Assembly (NCBI GenBank): GCA_902826095.1
Contig: CADEDN010000031.1
Location: 1 to 38,339 of the forward strand
DNA from: an uncultured Alphaproteobacteria bacterium
GTDB taxonomy: Bacteria > Pseudomonadota > Alphaproteobacteria > Caulobacterales > Parvularculaceae
DNA: 38,339 bases
Direction: 5' to 3'
Each line of letters opens with the position of its first letter. Within the stretch, counting starts at the first letter, position 1. The notes under the pieces were generated by a model that was given only the letters and a program-made list of their open reading frames with translations, was not told where the DNA came from and made no database searches. A program made the translations under genes and the position numbers. This document shows positions 16,509 to 25,690 of the stretch, piece after piece.

Positions 16509-18287
16509 CTACTTGCTTTGTTTCGCGCCGATGAAGGGAAGACGCGCGCCCCAATCGACCGATACGCCGTTCCGCTTCATGATGAACCATTGCTGCAGAA
16601 TGGACAGCACAGTGCTCCAAACCCAGTAGAGAACGAGGCCTGAAGAGAACGACGCGAACAGGAAAACGAAGATGACCGGCATCATCGCCAACACCTGCTG
16701 CTGCACGGGATCGGTCGCCGGCGGATTCAATTTCGTCTGGAACCACATCGCGACGCCCATGAGTAGCGGCAGCACCCCGATGCCGAGGAAGGCGCCGATC
16801 ATCGGGACCGACGTCGGCTCAAACGGCAAGAGTCCGAAGAGATTGAAAATCGACGTCGGATCGGGCGCCGAGAGATCCTTTATCCAGAGCATGAACGGCT
16901 GGTGGCGCAGTTCGATGGTGACGAAGAGCGTCTTATAAAGAGCGTAGAAGATCGGCATCTGGATCAGGATCGGCAAACAGCCGGCGAGCGGGTTGATCTT
17001 CTCGCGCTTGTATAGCTCCATCATTTCCTGCTGGAGCTTCATTTTGTCTTCGCCGTATTTCGTTTTCAGTTCTTCAAGTTTCGGCTGCACTTTTTTCATC
17101 GCCGACATCGACTCAAACGCCTTGTTGGCGAGCGGGAACATCAACGCCTTGACGACGAGCGTCAGCAGCAAGATGGCGACGCCCCAATTTCCAATATGGT
17201 CGCCGAAGAAATCGAGCAGCCAGAAGATCGGGCGCGTCAGAAAGAAAAAATTTCCCCAATCAACAGCCTTGTCGAGGTCCTTGACGCCTAATCCGCCGGC
17301 TTCGGGCGACTGCTCGTATCCTCGAAGTATATCGACGTCCTTGGCGCCGCCAAACAGATGAGAGGTTAGCTCGATTGACTGCCCTGGCGCGATTGTGCGG
17401 GCCTCAAGCGTGTAGTTCGCGCGGAAGATCGGCGCAGTCTGCGTTCCGACATTCTTGAGCACGGCTTTAAAGGGCTCGTTCTGCGGCGGCGCGGCGGCGG
17501 CGAGCCAGTACTTATTTGTAATTCCGACCCAACCGCCCTGCCCCGACGCCTCGTCGACTTTCTTCACGGCGTTCTTGTACTTGCGTTCAAGCAACTGCTT
17601 GTCGACGACCGCGAGGGGGCCTTCATGCAGGATCTGGAATTTTCCGGCGTCGTCGGGAATTCCTCGCTGCACGACGAGGCCGTAGGGGGTCACGGCGGCT
17701 TCCAAATCGCCTTCGTTGCGCACCGATTGTTTGACCGTAAACACGAAGGTTTCGTCGACCGAGTAGGTTTTGCTGAAAACAAGAGCGCCCATGCGGGCTG
17801 TCAGCGTCACTGGCGATTTGTCAGTCAGAACGGCGGCGGGGGGCGCCGTCCAATTCAGCGCTTCCGTGAGCTTCGTGCGCCCTTCCGAGGACGCAGCGAA
17901 TCCTTGTTCGATATAGTGCCCGTGCGCCGCCTCGTTCGGCGTCAGCAGGCGGATCATCGGACTTTCGGGTTCGAGCGTCTCGCGATAATTCTTAAGAGAA
18001 AGATCGTCGATCCGACCGCCCGCGAGATTGATCGAGCCCTTGAGGCTAGGCGTGTCGATCGGTACCCGGTCGGGCGAGTTGGCGAGCGCTTCTTCGATGC
18101 TGACAGTCTTTGATTCGCCAAGCCCGGCGATGTCGCCGGCGATGGTCGGTCCCGCCGCTTCTTGCGCCGCCTGTTCAATCCGCTGCTGCTCGCGAAGCGC
18201 TTCGCGCTGCGGCGCGAGGACAAGAAGGTCCCAGCCGATCAGGACGGCCGCGGTCAGCACAATGAAGAGGATGGTGTTGCGATCCAT
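16509..18287 (-). CDS. yidC: Membrane protein insertase YidC
   Basis: A 592-aa protein of the gram-negative YidC type. It has an N-terminal membrane anchor (residues 5-25), a large periplasmic domain (about 50-350) and a C-terminal Oxa1 core with about five membrane segments. The core is clear: NWGVAILLLTLVVKALMFPL, QPKLEELKTKYGEDKMKLQQ, EKINPLAGCLPILIQMPIFY. The position of the conserved Arg in the first core helix holds Lys (VVKALMF). YidC inserts inner-membrane proteins alone or with SecYEG. The gene lies 40 bp after rnpA. Confidence 0.97.
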   Translation of the reverse strand: MDRNTILFIVLTAAVLIGWDLLVLAPQREALREQQRIEQAAQEAAGPTIAGDIAGLGESKTVSIEEALANSPDRVPIDTPSLKGSINLAGGRIDDLSLKNYRETLEPESPMIRLLTPNEAAHGHYIEQGFAASSEGRTKLTEALNWTAPPAAVLTDKSPVTLTARMGALVFSKTYSVDETFVFTVKQSVRNEGDLEAAVTPYGLVVQRGIPDDAGKFQILHEGPLAVVDKQLLERKYKNAVKKVDEASGQGGWVGITNKYWLAAAAPPQNEPFKAVLKNVGTQTAPIFRANYTLEARTIAPGQSIELTSHLFGGAKDVDILRGYEQSPEAGGLGVKDLDKAVDWGNFFFLTRPIFWLLDFFGDHIGNWGVAILLLTLVVKALMFPLANKAFESMSAMKKVQPKLEELKTKYGEDKMKLQQEMMELYKREKINPLAGCLPILIQMPIFYALYKTLFVTIELRHQPFMLWIKDLSAPDPTSIFNLFGLLPFEPTSVPMIGAFLGIGVLPLLMGVAMWFQTKLNPPATDPVQQQVLAMMPVIFVFLFASFSSGLVLYWVWSTVLSILQQWFIMKRNGVSVDWGARLPFIGAKQSK

Positions 18288-18327
18288 GGGAGCTCTTGGA
18301 GTTGGCGCGGCTTAACGCGCGTCACGC

Positions 18328-18705
18328 CTATTTGGGAAGGGACGCCAGCCTTAAAAGGGCGCGCTTCATATCGTCAAGCAAGCATTGGAACTCGCACGAT
18401 TCAGCCTGGGGGCGAGCGATCACCACATAATCATAACCAGGCTCCGCCGCGTCGAGGAAAACGCGGCGCGCGGCTTCCTTAAGTCGCCGCCGAATGCGAT
18501 TGCGGGTGACGGAGGAGCCCACCTTTTTGGTGACGGTAAAGCCAATTCGGGCGAATCCCGCCCGGTTAGCGGCTTTTCCGCGCAAGACGAGAAACGGCAC
18601 CGCGCCTGCGCGATCCCCAGACTGCGCAGCGACGAAATCCGCTCTATTTTTAAGGATTTCGAGAGGCGGCAGTGTCTGCCCTTGCCTGCTTCCCGATTTT
18701 TCCAC
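18328..18705 (-). CDS. rnpA: Ribonuclease P protein component
   Basis: About 125 aa with the RnpA signature: ILKNRADFVAAQ, a basic RNR region (TRNRIRRRLKEAARR) and the C-terminal YDYVVIARPQA. It binds the RNase P RNA and helps process tRNA 5' ends. The open frame extends far upstream through rpmH in another frame, so the start must be chosen; the GTG at 18703-18705 lies 11 bp after the rpmH stop and gives an N-terminus of normal length, but no clear Shine-Dalgarno is seen. The start is therefore the least certain part of this call. Confidence 0.9.
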   Translation of the reverse strand: MEKSGSRQGQTLPPLEILKNRADFVAAQSGDRAGAVPFLVLRGKAANRAGFARIGFTVTKKVGSSVTRNRIRRRLKEAARRVFLDAAEPGYDYVVIARPQAESCEFQCLLDDMKRALLRLASLPK

Positions 18706-18716
18706 AGGTGCGCCGG

Positions 18717-18851
18717 CTAGGCCGAAAGACGCTTGCGGCCCTTGGAGCGCCTGCGTGCAAGCACTTTTCGCCCATTTTTTGTCGCAAGGCGGGCGCGAAA
18801 CCCGTGGCGGCGCTTGCGGACGAGCTTGCTCGGTTGATAAGTCCGTTTCAT
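18717..18851 (-). CDS. rpmH: Ribosomal protein L34
   Basis: A 44-codon gene found by translating the minus strand. It begins [18 protein letters not shown] and ends with [18 protein letters not shown], the full L34 consensus. It is one of the smallest and most conserved ribosomal proteins, and it heads the rpmH-rnpA-yidC-engB cluster. The gene is short enough to be missed by length-filtered ORF lists. L34 joins the 50S subunit late in assembly. Confidence 0.97.
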   Translation of the reverse strand: MKRTYQPSKLVRKRRHGFRARLATKNGRKVLARRRSKGRKRLSA

Positions 18852-18909
18852 TGTGGCGTCCGTGGAATCTGGTCCGGCCAAGCCCATAGCCCGCCGTAAG
18901 GGCCGGCCT

Positions 18910-18936
18910 ATTAAACGAGGGCCAATCAGGCGTCAA
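18910..18936 (-). promoter_or_regulatory. Candidate promoter for rpmH cluster
   Basis: On the minus strand, TTGACG (18931-18936) is followed by TTTAAT (18910-18915) with a 15-bp spacer, or by overlapping hexamers at 16-17 bp. It lies about 60 bp upstream of rpmH in the 223-bp divergent spacer before the VTT-domain gene. The spacing is short of ideal, so this is a candidate only. Confidence 0.4.
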
Positions 18937-19074
18937 GGTTTTGGGGATTCGGGACCGCGGCCGCCGTCACATCCTGAAAATGTGAGGTCTGGCGGTCCAA
19001 TCGTCATGGGCCTCCCGCCAAATATTCTGGTAGCCAAAATTGCGAGCCAAACCCTTGGAAGGGGCGACGAATTC

Positions 19075-19821
19075 ATGACCCATGACGCCAAGCGCCAGCC
19101 AGGATTGTGGAGATATCTGCCGCTCGGACTGATCGCCATTGCGGCTGCGACGGTTTTCGCCACCGGGGCCCATCAGTTTCTGTCGCTTGAGACCTTGCGT
19201 GAACACCGAACTTCGCTTGAGGCGTTTGTCGAAAACAGACTTCTGGCAGCGGTCGCGGCATTCGCCCTTGCCTATATTGCAGTCACCGCACTTTCCCTTC
19301 CCGGCGCCACTCTGATGTCGGTTATCGGCGGCTTTCTGTTCGGCCCGATGCTTGGGACATTCGTCGTCGTCAGCGCCGCGACGATCGGCGCAGCCATCAT
19401 CTTTGTCGCCGCCAAAACCGCGTTCGGCGATGCGCTTCGACGACGAGCAGGCCCTTTCGTCCAAAAAATGGAAGAGGGCTTTCGGCGAAACGCCTTCTCG
19501 TATCTCTTGCTGTTGCGGCTGATGCCGTTGTTCCCGTTTTTCATCGTCAACATCGCTCCAGCGCTCTTTGACGTGAAGCTGCGGACGTTTGTTCTTGCGA
19601 CATTGATCGGCATTATCCCGGGCGCGTTCGCGTTTGTAAGCGCCGGCAACGGGCTTGGCGCGGTCCTCGACAGCGGCGGCGAACTCAATCTTGCCGGACT
19701 GCTCAGGCAGCCCGCGGTGCTGACGCCGATCATCGCATTGTCATTGCTGGCGATCGCGCCGATCGCGATGAGAGCTTTCGGCAGATCGCCCGCCGCGACC
19801 GCGAGAGAGCCGCAAGAATGA
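19075..19821 (+). CDS. TVP38/TMEM64 (VTT domain) membrane protein
   Basis: A 248-aa membrane protein of the TVP38/TMEM64 (SNARE-associated/VTT, DedA-like) family. The family pattern is seen in SLPGATLMSVIGGFLFGPMLG, the stretch between about residues 75 and 95, and then LLLLRLMPLFPFFIVNIAPA and IGIIPGAFAFVSAGNGLG. There are about six hydrophobic segments. Such proteins are thought to affect lipid transport across the membrane or membrane potential; that is family knowledge. The ATG at 19075 follows GAAGGGG; the upstream open frame to 18853 has no domain. Its stop overlaps the ATG of the flavoprotein gene (ATGA), so the two are translationally coupled. Confidence 0.92.
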   Translation: MTHDAKRQPGLWRYLPLGLIAIAAATVFATGAHQFLSLETLREHRTSLEAFVENRLLAAVAAFALAYIAVTALSLPGATLMSVIGGFLFGPMLGTFVVVSAATIGAAIIFVAAKTAFGDALRRRAGPFVQKMEEGFRRNAFSYLLLLRLMPLFPFFIVNIAPALFDVKLRTFVLATLIGIIPGAFAFVSAGNGLGAVLDSGGELNLAGLLRQPAVLTPIIALSLLAIAPIAMRAFGRSPAATAREPQE

Positions 19822-21233
19822 CACGTCACCTTAAAGCGGACATTTGCATCATCGGCGCGGGATCCGGCGGCCTGTCCGTCGCCGCCGGCGCCGCCCAACT
19901 CGGACGAAGAGTCGTTCTGATTGAAAAAGGCGAAATGGGCGGCGACTGCCTCAATTACGGATGCGTGCCGTCAAAGGCGCTGATCGCGGCGGCGGCACGA
20001 GCGCAGACGATGCGAACATCTGCGCCATTCGGCTTGAAGAGCGTTGAACCCGTCGTTGATTTCGGCGCCGTGATGGATCACGTCCGGGCGGTCATCGCAG
20101 CAATCGCGCCCCATGACAGCCAGGAGCGATTTGAAGGCCTCGGCGTCACCGTCATCAGGGCGCAAGGCGCTTTCACCGGACCGCGCACCGTGATGGCCGG
20201 GGATGCCGTAGTCGAGGCGCAACGCTTTGTCATCGCAACGGGATCGTCGCCGATCACTCCGCCAATTCCGGGAATCGCGGACGTTCCCTACTTTACAAAC
20301 GAAACGGTTTTCGCAAACCGCACATTGCCCCGACACCTCATCGTCATCGGCGGCGGGCCGATCGGAATTGAGTTGGCCCAGGCGCACAAGCGCCTCGGCG
20401 CCGCCGTTACGATTATCGAAGCGGATACGATCCTCAATCGCGAGGATCCGGAAGCGGTCGAAGTCGTCCGCCAGCGGTTGATTGCGGAGGGAATTAGCCT
20501 GAAGGAGCGTTCTAGGGTCGCGCGCTCGTCTTCTACGCCCGAGGGCGTCCTTTTTGAGCTGCAGTCCGGCGAAAAGCTTGAGGGGTCACACGCGCTTGTG
20601 GCCGCCGGAAGGCGCGCCAATCTCGATGGCATTGGACTTGACGCCGCAAACATTGAAACAGATGGCGGAAGACTAAAGCTCGACAAGCGCCTGCGAACGA
20701 CGAATCGCCGTGTCTTCGCGGTCGGCGACGCCGCCGGCGGCTTGCAGTTCACCCATGTCGCTGGAGATCATGCGTCGACCGTCATTCGCAATATCCTCTT
20801 CAAGCTGCCTGCCGTCCGCCGCGATGCGCTGGCGCCGCGCGTCACCTATTGCTCGCCGGAACTCGCAAGCGTCGGGCTCTCGACGGCCGGCGGGGACGCC
20901 GCCCGAAATGGCGCAACGATTTTGCGCTGGCCCTACAAAGATAACGATCGCGCGCAAGCAGAACGTGAGACCGAAGGATTTGTCAAAATTTTCGCCGGGA
21001 GAGGCGGCCGGATCATGGGGGCGACAATGGTCGGCGAAAATGCGGGCGATGAAATCGGCATTTGGTCATTCGCCGTCGCAAACGGCTTGAAACTGAAACA
21101 CTTCACGAACTATATCGCGCCCTATCCGACACGCGGAGAAATCTCAAAACGCGTCGGCGGCTCGTTTTTCACGCCAACGCTGTTCTCGCAGCGGTCGCGC
21201 AGGCTTATAAGCGTGCTCTCTGCATTCGATTAG
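19818..21233 (+). CDS. FAD/NAD(P)H disulfide oxidoreductase (MerA/Lpd-like)
   Basis: A 471-aa class I pyridine nucleotide-disulfide oxidoreductase. It has the FAD-binding GAGSGG (13-18), the redox-active C-x4-C pair (Cys44, Cys49, in GGDCLNYGCVPSK), the NAD-binding VIGGGPIGIELA and RRVFAVGDAAGG. At the C-terminus, where dihydrolipoamide dehydrogenase has His in the HPTxSE motif, this protein has YPTRGE (Tyr436, Glu441), and it lacks the C-terminal vicinal cysteines of mercuric reductase. It is therefore probably neither a normal Lpd nor a mercuric reductase. It is coupled to the upstream VTT-domain gene; related genomes also pair or fuse these two families. The disulfide substrate is unknown. 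Confidence 0.92.
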   Translation: MTRHLKADICIIGAGSGGLSVAAGAAQLGRRVVLIEKGEMGGDCLNYGCVPSKALIAAAARAQTMRTSAPFGLKSVEPVVDFGAVMDHVRAVIAAIAPHDSQERFEGLGVTVIRAQGAFTGPRTVMAGDAVVEAQRFVIATGSSPITPPIPGIADVPYFTNETVFANRTLPRHLIVIGGGPIGIELAQAHKRLGAAVTIIEADTILNREDPEAVEVVRQRLIAEGISLKERSRVARSSSTPEGVLFELQSGEKLEGSHALVAAGRRANLDGIGLDAANIETDGGRLKLDKRLRTTNRRVFAVGDAAGGLQFTHVAGDHASTVIRNILFKLPAVRRDALAPRVTYCSPELASVGLSTAGGDAARNGATILRWPYKDNDRAQAERETEGFVKIFAGRGGRIMGATMVGENAGDEIGIWSFAVANGLKLKHFTNYIAPYPTRGEISKRVGGSFFTPTLFSQRSRRLISVLSAFD

Positions 21234-21253
21234 GACCCTGAGCGACCAAAGCC

Positions 21254-22708
21254 ATGCCGACGAGCTCAATCATCGCCGATCAATTCAGGCGATCGCTTTC
21301 GTCAAAATTGCTTGCGCTTACGATTCTCTTCGTTTTTCTCGCGGAGATTGTCGTGCTGATACCGTCAGTCTCGACACAGCGGCTGAACTGGTTGAACGCG
21401 CGACTTGAAGCCGCCTATCTTGTCGGGCTGGCGCTCGATGCGCCAGGCGGCGAAATGATCGAGAGTGAAACCGCCGAACAGCTCTTCGCGACGGCGAACA
21501 TTCTCGGCGTCACGCTTGATCGGGACGGCGCGCGAATGTTGATCATGACGCCAAAACTGACGGAAGATCAGGCGCGCGTGATGCGGTTCGTCAATCTAAA
21601 CTACGCCATGCCCCAGCAGCATGTCGCCGACGCATGGGCGACAATGCTGTCGAGCGGCGATCATTCGATCAGAGTGGTCGGCAAGCCGAAATATGCGGAG
21701 GGCGGCGATGTCGACATGTTCGTCTCGCAAGCGGCGCTCCGCCGCGATCTGCTTGAATTCGCAGCAAACGTGCTCGGTCTTTCGCTTGTCATTTCGACCC
21801 TGACGGCGGGCCTCGTTTTCTGGTCTCTCAATCGCATGATCGTGCGCCCGGTCGGGCGCCTCACGCGCAATATGAAGGCTTTTGAGCGAAATCCCGAGGA
21901 TAGCGGCAACGTGCTTTCTCCCAGCCGCAGGATCGATGAAATTGGCGTCGCCGAGCGCAGCCTCGCCGCGCTCGAACATCGAACCCAGTCTCTTCTCGGG
22001 GAACGAAGAAGGCTCGCGGCGCTCGGCGCCGGGATCTCAAAGATCAGCCACGATCTCAGGAATATTCTAGCGTCCGCACAGCTGATGTCCGACCGACTCG
22101 CCAAGAGCGAGGATCCGCGCGTTCGAAAACTCAGCCCACGGTTGATCTCTTCGCTTGATCGCGCCATCGCGCTGTCTCGCGACACGCTGAGTTACGCGAG
22201 AATGGAGCCTGCGGCCCTAAAAATCGATACGGTCCGTCTGAAATCTCTAGTCGCTGACGTCTTTGACGATACGGCGTCAAGCTCGGTCGAATTCGTGAAC
22301 AATATTGATGAGTCGCTGCAGCTTGCCGGCGACGCGACGCAGCTCTATCGCGCGCTCTTCAACATTGTTCGAAACGCCGCCGAGGCGCTGGCGCCGACCG
22401 ACGCCGGCGCCGGCGCCGATGTTAATTTAAAGCGGAACGCCATGGTCGTTGTCAGTGCGCGTCGCGACCAGGGGAGGATAATCGTCGAAATCGTCGACAA
22501 CGGTCCCGGCATTCCTGATGAGGCGCGCCGTCATCTGTTCGAGCCCTTCAAGGGTTCGTTCAAGCCTGGCGGGTCGGGGCTCGGCGTCGCGATTGCTCAT
22601 GAAATCGCAAAGGCGCATGGCGGCGACCTGCGGCTCGCGCGGAGCGACTTATCGGGAACTGCGTTCGAGCTGTCATTGCCGGAGCAAAGACCGCGCAAAG
22701 ATCAATAA
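21254..22708 (+). CDS. Orphan sensor histidine kinase with HAMP linker
   Basis: A 484-aa membrane histidine kinase. Membrane segments are at about 19-38 and 172-192, enclosing a periplasmic sensor region of about 130 residues with no recognised fold. A HAMP region follows (about 192-245). The phosphoacceptor is His266 in ISKISHDLRN. The ATP-binding domain shows the N box (NIVRNAAEAL), the DNGPGIP G1 box and GGSGLGVAIA. No response regulator is encoded nearby. The gene starts 20 bp after the flavoprotein gene and probably shares its transcript. Its 3' end overlaps the convergent GGT gene by seven bases. Confidence 0.92.
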   Translation: MPTSSIIADQFRRSLSSKLLALTILFVFLAEIVVLIPSVSTQRLNWLNARLEAAYLVGLALDAPGGEMIESETAEQLFATANILGVTLDRDGARMLIMTPKLTEDQARVMRFVNLNYAMPQQHVADAWATMLSSGDHSIRVVGKPKYAEGGDVDMFVSQAALRRDLLEFAANVLGLSLVISTLTAGLVFWSLNRMIVRPVGRLTRNMKAFERNPEDSGNVLSPSRRIDEIGVAERSLAALEHRTQSLLGERRRLAALGAGISKISHDLRNILASAQLMSDRLAKSEDPRVRKLSPRLISSLDRAIALSRDTLSYARMEPAALKIDTVRLKSLVADVFDDTASSSVEFVNNIDESLQLAGDATQLYRALFNIVRNAAEALAPTDAGAGADVNLKRNAMVVVSARRDQGRIIVEIVDNGPGIPDEARRHLFEPFKGSFKPGGSGLGVAIAHEIAKAHGGDLRLARSDLSGTAFELSLPEQRPRKDQ

Positions 22709-24471
22709 GGCGCGGCGGCCGAATCCGGTTCGCGCGGATCAGGGGCGCCGAGCACCACGCCATCCTGCAGCATGACGGTGTTTGTCCGCCCAAGCGCGCG
22801 CTCGTTCAACTCGCCGTCCGGAGCGGCGGAAAAAATGAACCCCCTGCCCTGCATCAACCGGATCGTGTCAATCGAGACGCCCGGTTCAGCGATGATGATG
22901 TCTGGCTGCCATTGATGATGGATTTTCGGCGCTGCGTTCGCCTGCATTGGGTTCATGCCGAATTCGATGATGTTTAGCACATTCTGCAACACGACATTGA
23001 TGATCGTGCTACCGCCCGGCGTGCCTGTTGCAAATACGGCTTTGCCGTCCTTGACGACGATTGTCGGGGTCATTGATGACAGAGGTCTTTTGCCGGGCTC
23101 GATCTCGTTGGCGCGGGCGCCGATCAAACCGAAACCGTTCGGCGATCCGGGCTTTGCGGAAAAATCATCCATTTCGTTATTCAAAAGAAAACCGGCGCCG
23201 TCGACAGAATAGCTGTTGCCGAAGGTGAAATTGAGAGTCGTCGTGACGGCGACCGCATTCCCGTTGTCATCCATGACGGAAAAGTGCGTTGTCTCTTCGC
23301 TCTCGGCAAGCGGCCCAAGCCCCGGCCGGACGTCTTGCGATTTGCTGGCGCGGCCGATCTTGATTTGCGCGCGCAGACCATCCGCATACGCCTCGTCAAT
23401 CAGGCGCTCAACCGGAACATCAACATAATCGGGGTCGCCAAGATATTCCGAACGATCCGCATAGGCGCGGCGCATCGATTCGACGAGCGCGCCCAGATAG
23501 TCGGCGGAATTGTGCCCCAGACTGTCGAGGTCATAGCCTTTGAGGATATTCAACATCTCGATAAGGTGGACCCCTCCGGACGAGGGCGGCGGCATCGAGA
23601 TGACCTCAAAGCCGCGGAACTCGCCGCTGACAGCCTTGCGTTCGACGGCGCGGTAGGCCTTCAGATCTTCATGGCTGATGAGCCCGCCGTTCTTTTTCAT
23701 TTCGGCGACAATTAGATCCGCGACCTCGCCTTCATAAAATCCAGCCGCGCCCCTTGCGCGAATCGCCTTCAGGGTCTTTGCAAGATCCGATTGAACGAAG
23801 CGCTCGCCAACCTCATAAGTCGCGCCGTCGCCTTTCAGGAAATAGGCCATGCTGGACGAGTCTCGATCAAATCGCTCTCGGTATTCCCGAAGAGAATCGG
23901 AAAGGGCAACCGTCACCGGAAATCCCTTTTCGGCGAGATGAATTGCCGGCGCCATCACTTCCTTCAGCGACATCGTCCCGTATTTTTCGAGCGCCGTCGT
24001 AAGGCCCATGACCGAGCCCGGCACGCCGGACGACAAATGGCTGAACCGCGCGCGCATATTGTCGACATTGCCGTCCTCATCGAGGAACATGTCGCGGGAG
24101 GCGCGCGACGGCGCCGATTCGCGGTAATCAATCGCGACAACGTCGTCACGATCCGCAAGCTTGATCAGCATGAAGCCGCCGCCGCCAAGATTGCCCGCCT
24201 GCGGGTGCGTCACCGCCAGGGCGAAGCCGGTTGCAACCGCTGCGTCAACGACATTGCCGCCCTTCGCCAGGATGTCTCGACCGACTTCCGCCGCCAAACG
24301 GTCCTGCGCCGCCACGATTCCATGTTCCGCCCGCACCGGATGAAATAAGGACGGATAGGACAGCAGCGCTGCAGCGCCGGACGCATCAGCCTGCGATTGG
24401 GCGGCCGCTGGGGCTCCCGATAGCGCCAATGCGACGGCAGCGAAAGCCCAAACGCGATTCCCCAAAACCAT
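22702..24471 (-). CDS. ggt: Gamma-glutamyltransferase
   Basis: A 589-aa precursor with an N-terminal signal (MVLGNRVWAFAAVALALSGA then PAAAQ). The gamma-glutamyltransferase proenzyme should be cut before Thr394 in EETTHFSVMDD, giving the small subunit and the catalytic threonine. NLGGGGFMLIK, PSSGGVHLIEMLN and FGNSYSVDGAGFLLNNEMDDFS match the family. The enzyme hydrolyses or transfers gamma-glutamyl groups, as in periplasmic glutathione breakdown. The start is the second ATG (24471), nine bases after a good GGAG; the ATG at 24480 sits directly on that GGAG. The gene is divergent from the P1-family peptidase. Confidence 0.94.
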   Translation of the reverse strand: MVLGNRVWAFAAVALALSGAPAAAQSQADASGAAALLSYPSLFHPVRAEHGIVAAQDRLAAEVGRDILAKGGNVVDAAVATGFALAVTHPQAGNLGGGGFMLIKLADRDDVVAIDYRESAPSRASRDMFLDEDGNVDNMRARFSHLSSGVPGSVMGLTTALEKYGTMSLKEVMAPAIHLAEKGFPVTVALSDSLREYRERFDRDSSSMAYFLKGDGATYEVGERFVQSDLAKTLKAIRARGAAGFYEGEVADLIVAEMKKNGGLISHEDLKAYRAVERKAVSGEFRGFEVISMPPPSSGGVHLIEMLNILKGYDLDSLGHNSADYLGALVESMRRAYADRSEYLGDPDYVDVPVERLIDEAYADGLRAQIKIGRASKSQDVRPGLGPLAESEETTHFSVMDDNGNAVAVTTTLNFTFGNSYSVDGAGFLLNNEMDDFSAKPGSPNGFGLIGARANEIEPGKRPLSSMTPTIVVKDGKAVFATGTPGGSTIINVVLQNVLNIIEFGMNPMQANAAPKIHHQWQPDIIIAEPGVSIDTIRLMQGRGFIFSAAPDGELNERALGRTNTVMLQDGVVLGAPDPREPDSAAAPY

Positions 24472-24633
24472 CGACGTCATCTCCGTCTTGATGAAAGCTG
24501 TCTTGTCAGCCGAACGCGCCCGACAATTGCAGAGATCGCCCGCGAAGGCAAAAAAGCGCGCCGCGTGCGGGCTTTGCCCTGCCGGCGCAGGCGCTATAAA
24601 AGTCACGGACAATGTTGCCCGAAGGCGAAATCG

Positions 24634-25623
24634 ATGAGCGCAGGACCTGGCCCGCTGAATGATATTACCGACGTGCCGGGCGTTCGTGTCGGTCAGGCGC
24701 ATGATGCGGCGGTTCGGACCGGCGTGACTGTAATATTGCCCGACAGACCTGCGATTGTCGCTGGCGATGTGCGTGGCGGCGGTCCCGGAACACGCGAGAC
24801 CGATTTGCTCGATCCTTCAACATTGGTCGACTGCGCGGATGCGATCGTCCTTTCCGGCGGCTCGTCTTACGGGTTGGGCGCGGCTGACGGCGTCGCCGCC
24901 TGGCTCGGTGCGCAGGGGCGCGGCTTCAGGTTGGCTGATCTGCCAAGCGTGCCGCCCTCGCCGATTGTCCCCGCAGCGATCCTCTATGATCTCGCAAATG
25001 GAGGCGCGAAGGGCTGGGGCGACCATCCGCCCTACCCGCGTCTTGGCCAGGAGGCCTGCGCGAACGCAAAAATTGGCGTCGACTTGGGGAGAGCCGGCGC
25101 CGGGTTCGGCGCGCAAGCTGGCAGTGAAGCTGGCGGCGTCGGATCCGCGTCTTTTGCGCTTGAAAATGACATTATGGTCGGCGCACTCGCGGCCGTAAAC
25201 AGCTTTGGATCGGTGAGAATGCCGGGCTCAGCGGTCTTTTGGGCGGCGCCATTCGAAATTGGCGATGAATTCGGCGGAATGAAACCGTCCGGCAGGGAGA
25301 TTCCAGCCGCAGGATTTCCGCCAGACACCAAGCTCGCGGGCGTGCGGGCCAATACGACGATCGGCGTTGTCGCCGTCAACGCCGACTTAACGCCGCCGCA
25401 GGCCCGGCGCGTCGCGATCATGGCGCAGGACGGCCTTGCAAGGGCGATTCGGCCCGTGCACGGACCGACGGATGGCGATGTCATTTTTGTCCTGGCGGTC
25501 GGCGGCGCGCCTTGTGAAGATCCGATCCGGCTGACCCGGATTGGGTCGGTCGCCGCTGATTGCGTCGCGCGAGCCGTCGCACGCGGCGTATACGAGGCGG
25601 CAAGGCAGAATTCCCGCGTCTGA
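24634..25623 (+). CDS. P1 (DmpA/BapA-like) family peptidase
   Basis: A 329-aa protein of peptidase family P1 (DmpA/BapA; N-terminal nucleophile aminopeptidase-like). It begins PLNDITDVPGVRVGQAHD and has the family blocks GGGPGTRETDLLDP, VLSGGSSYGLGAADGVAAWL and AAVNSFGSV. These enzymes process themselves and release N-terminal residues from peptides, sometimes D- or beta-amino acids. The exact autocleavage site is not obvious here. The ATG at 24634 is eight bases after GAAGG; the frame extends upstream to 24565 into the ggt promoter region. Divergent ggt and a P1 peptidase hint at joint peptide or glutathione use, as inference. Confidence 0.9.
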   Translation: MSAGPGPLNDITDVPGVRVGQAHDAAVRTGVTVILPDRPAIVAGDVRGGGPGTRETDLLDPSTLVDCADAIVLSGGSSYGLGAADGVAAWLGAQGRGFRLADLPSVPPSPIVPAAILYDLANGGAKGWGDHPPYPRLGQEACANAKIGVDLGRAGAGFGAQAGSEAGGVGSASFALENDIMVGALAAVNSFGSVRMPGSAVFWAAPFEIGDEFGGMKPSGREIPAAGFPPDTKLAGVRANTTIGVVAVNADLTPPQARRVAIMAQDGLARAIRPVHGPTDGDVIFVLAVGGAPCEDPIRLTRIGSVAADCVARAVARGVYEAARQNSRV

Positions 25624-25690
25624 AGCCCCTCGCTTGCATTTGGGCAAACGATGCGCTTAAAGGCCCGTTCCCGCGCTCAAAAGCGGCCGC

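Noticed and set aside
18328-18936. 202-codon frame covering rnpA and more
   Set aside because: Only the last 125 or so residues match RnpA; the front part is the rpmH region read in the wrong frame.
19818-21233. Mercuric reductase or lipoamide dehydrogenase
   Set aside because: The C-terminal vicinal cysteines of MerA are missing and the Lpd catalytic His is Tyr. No mer or dehydrogenase-complex genes are near.
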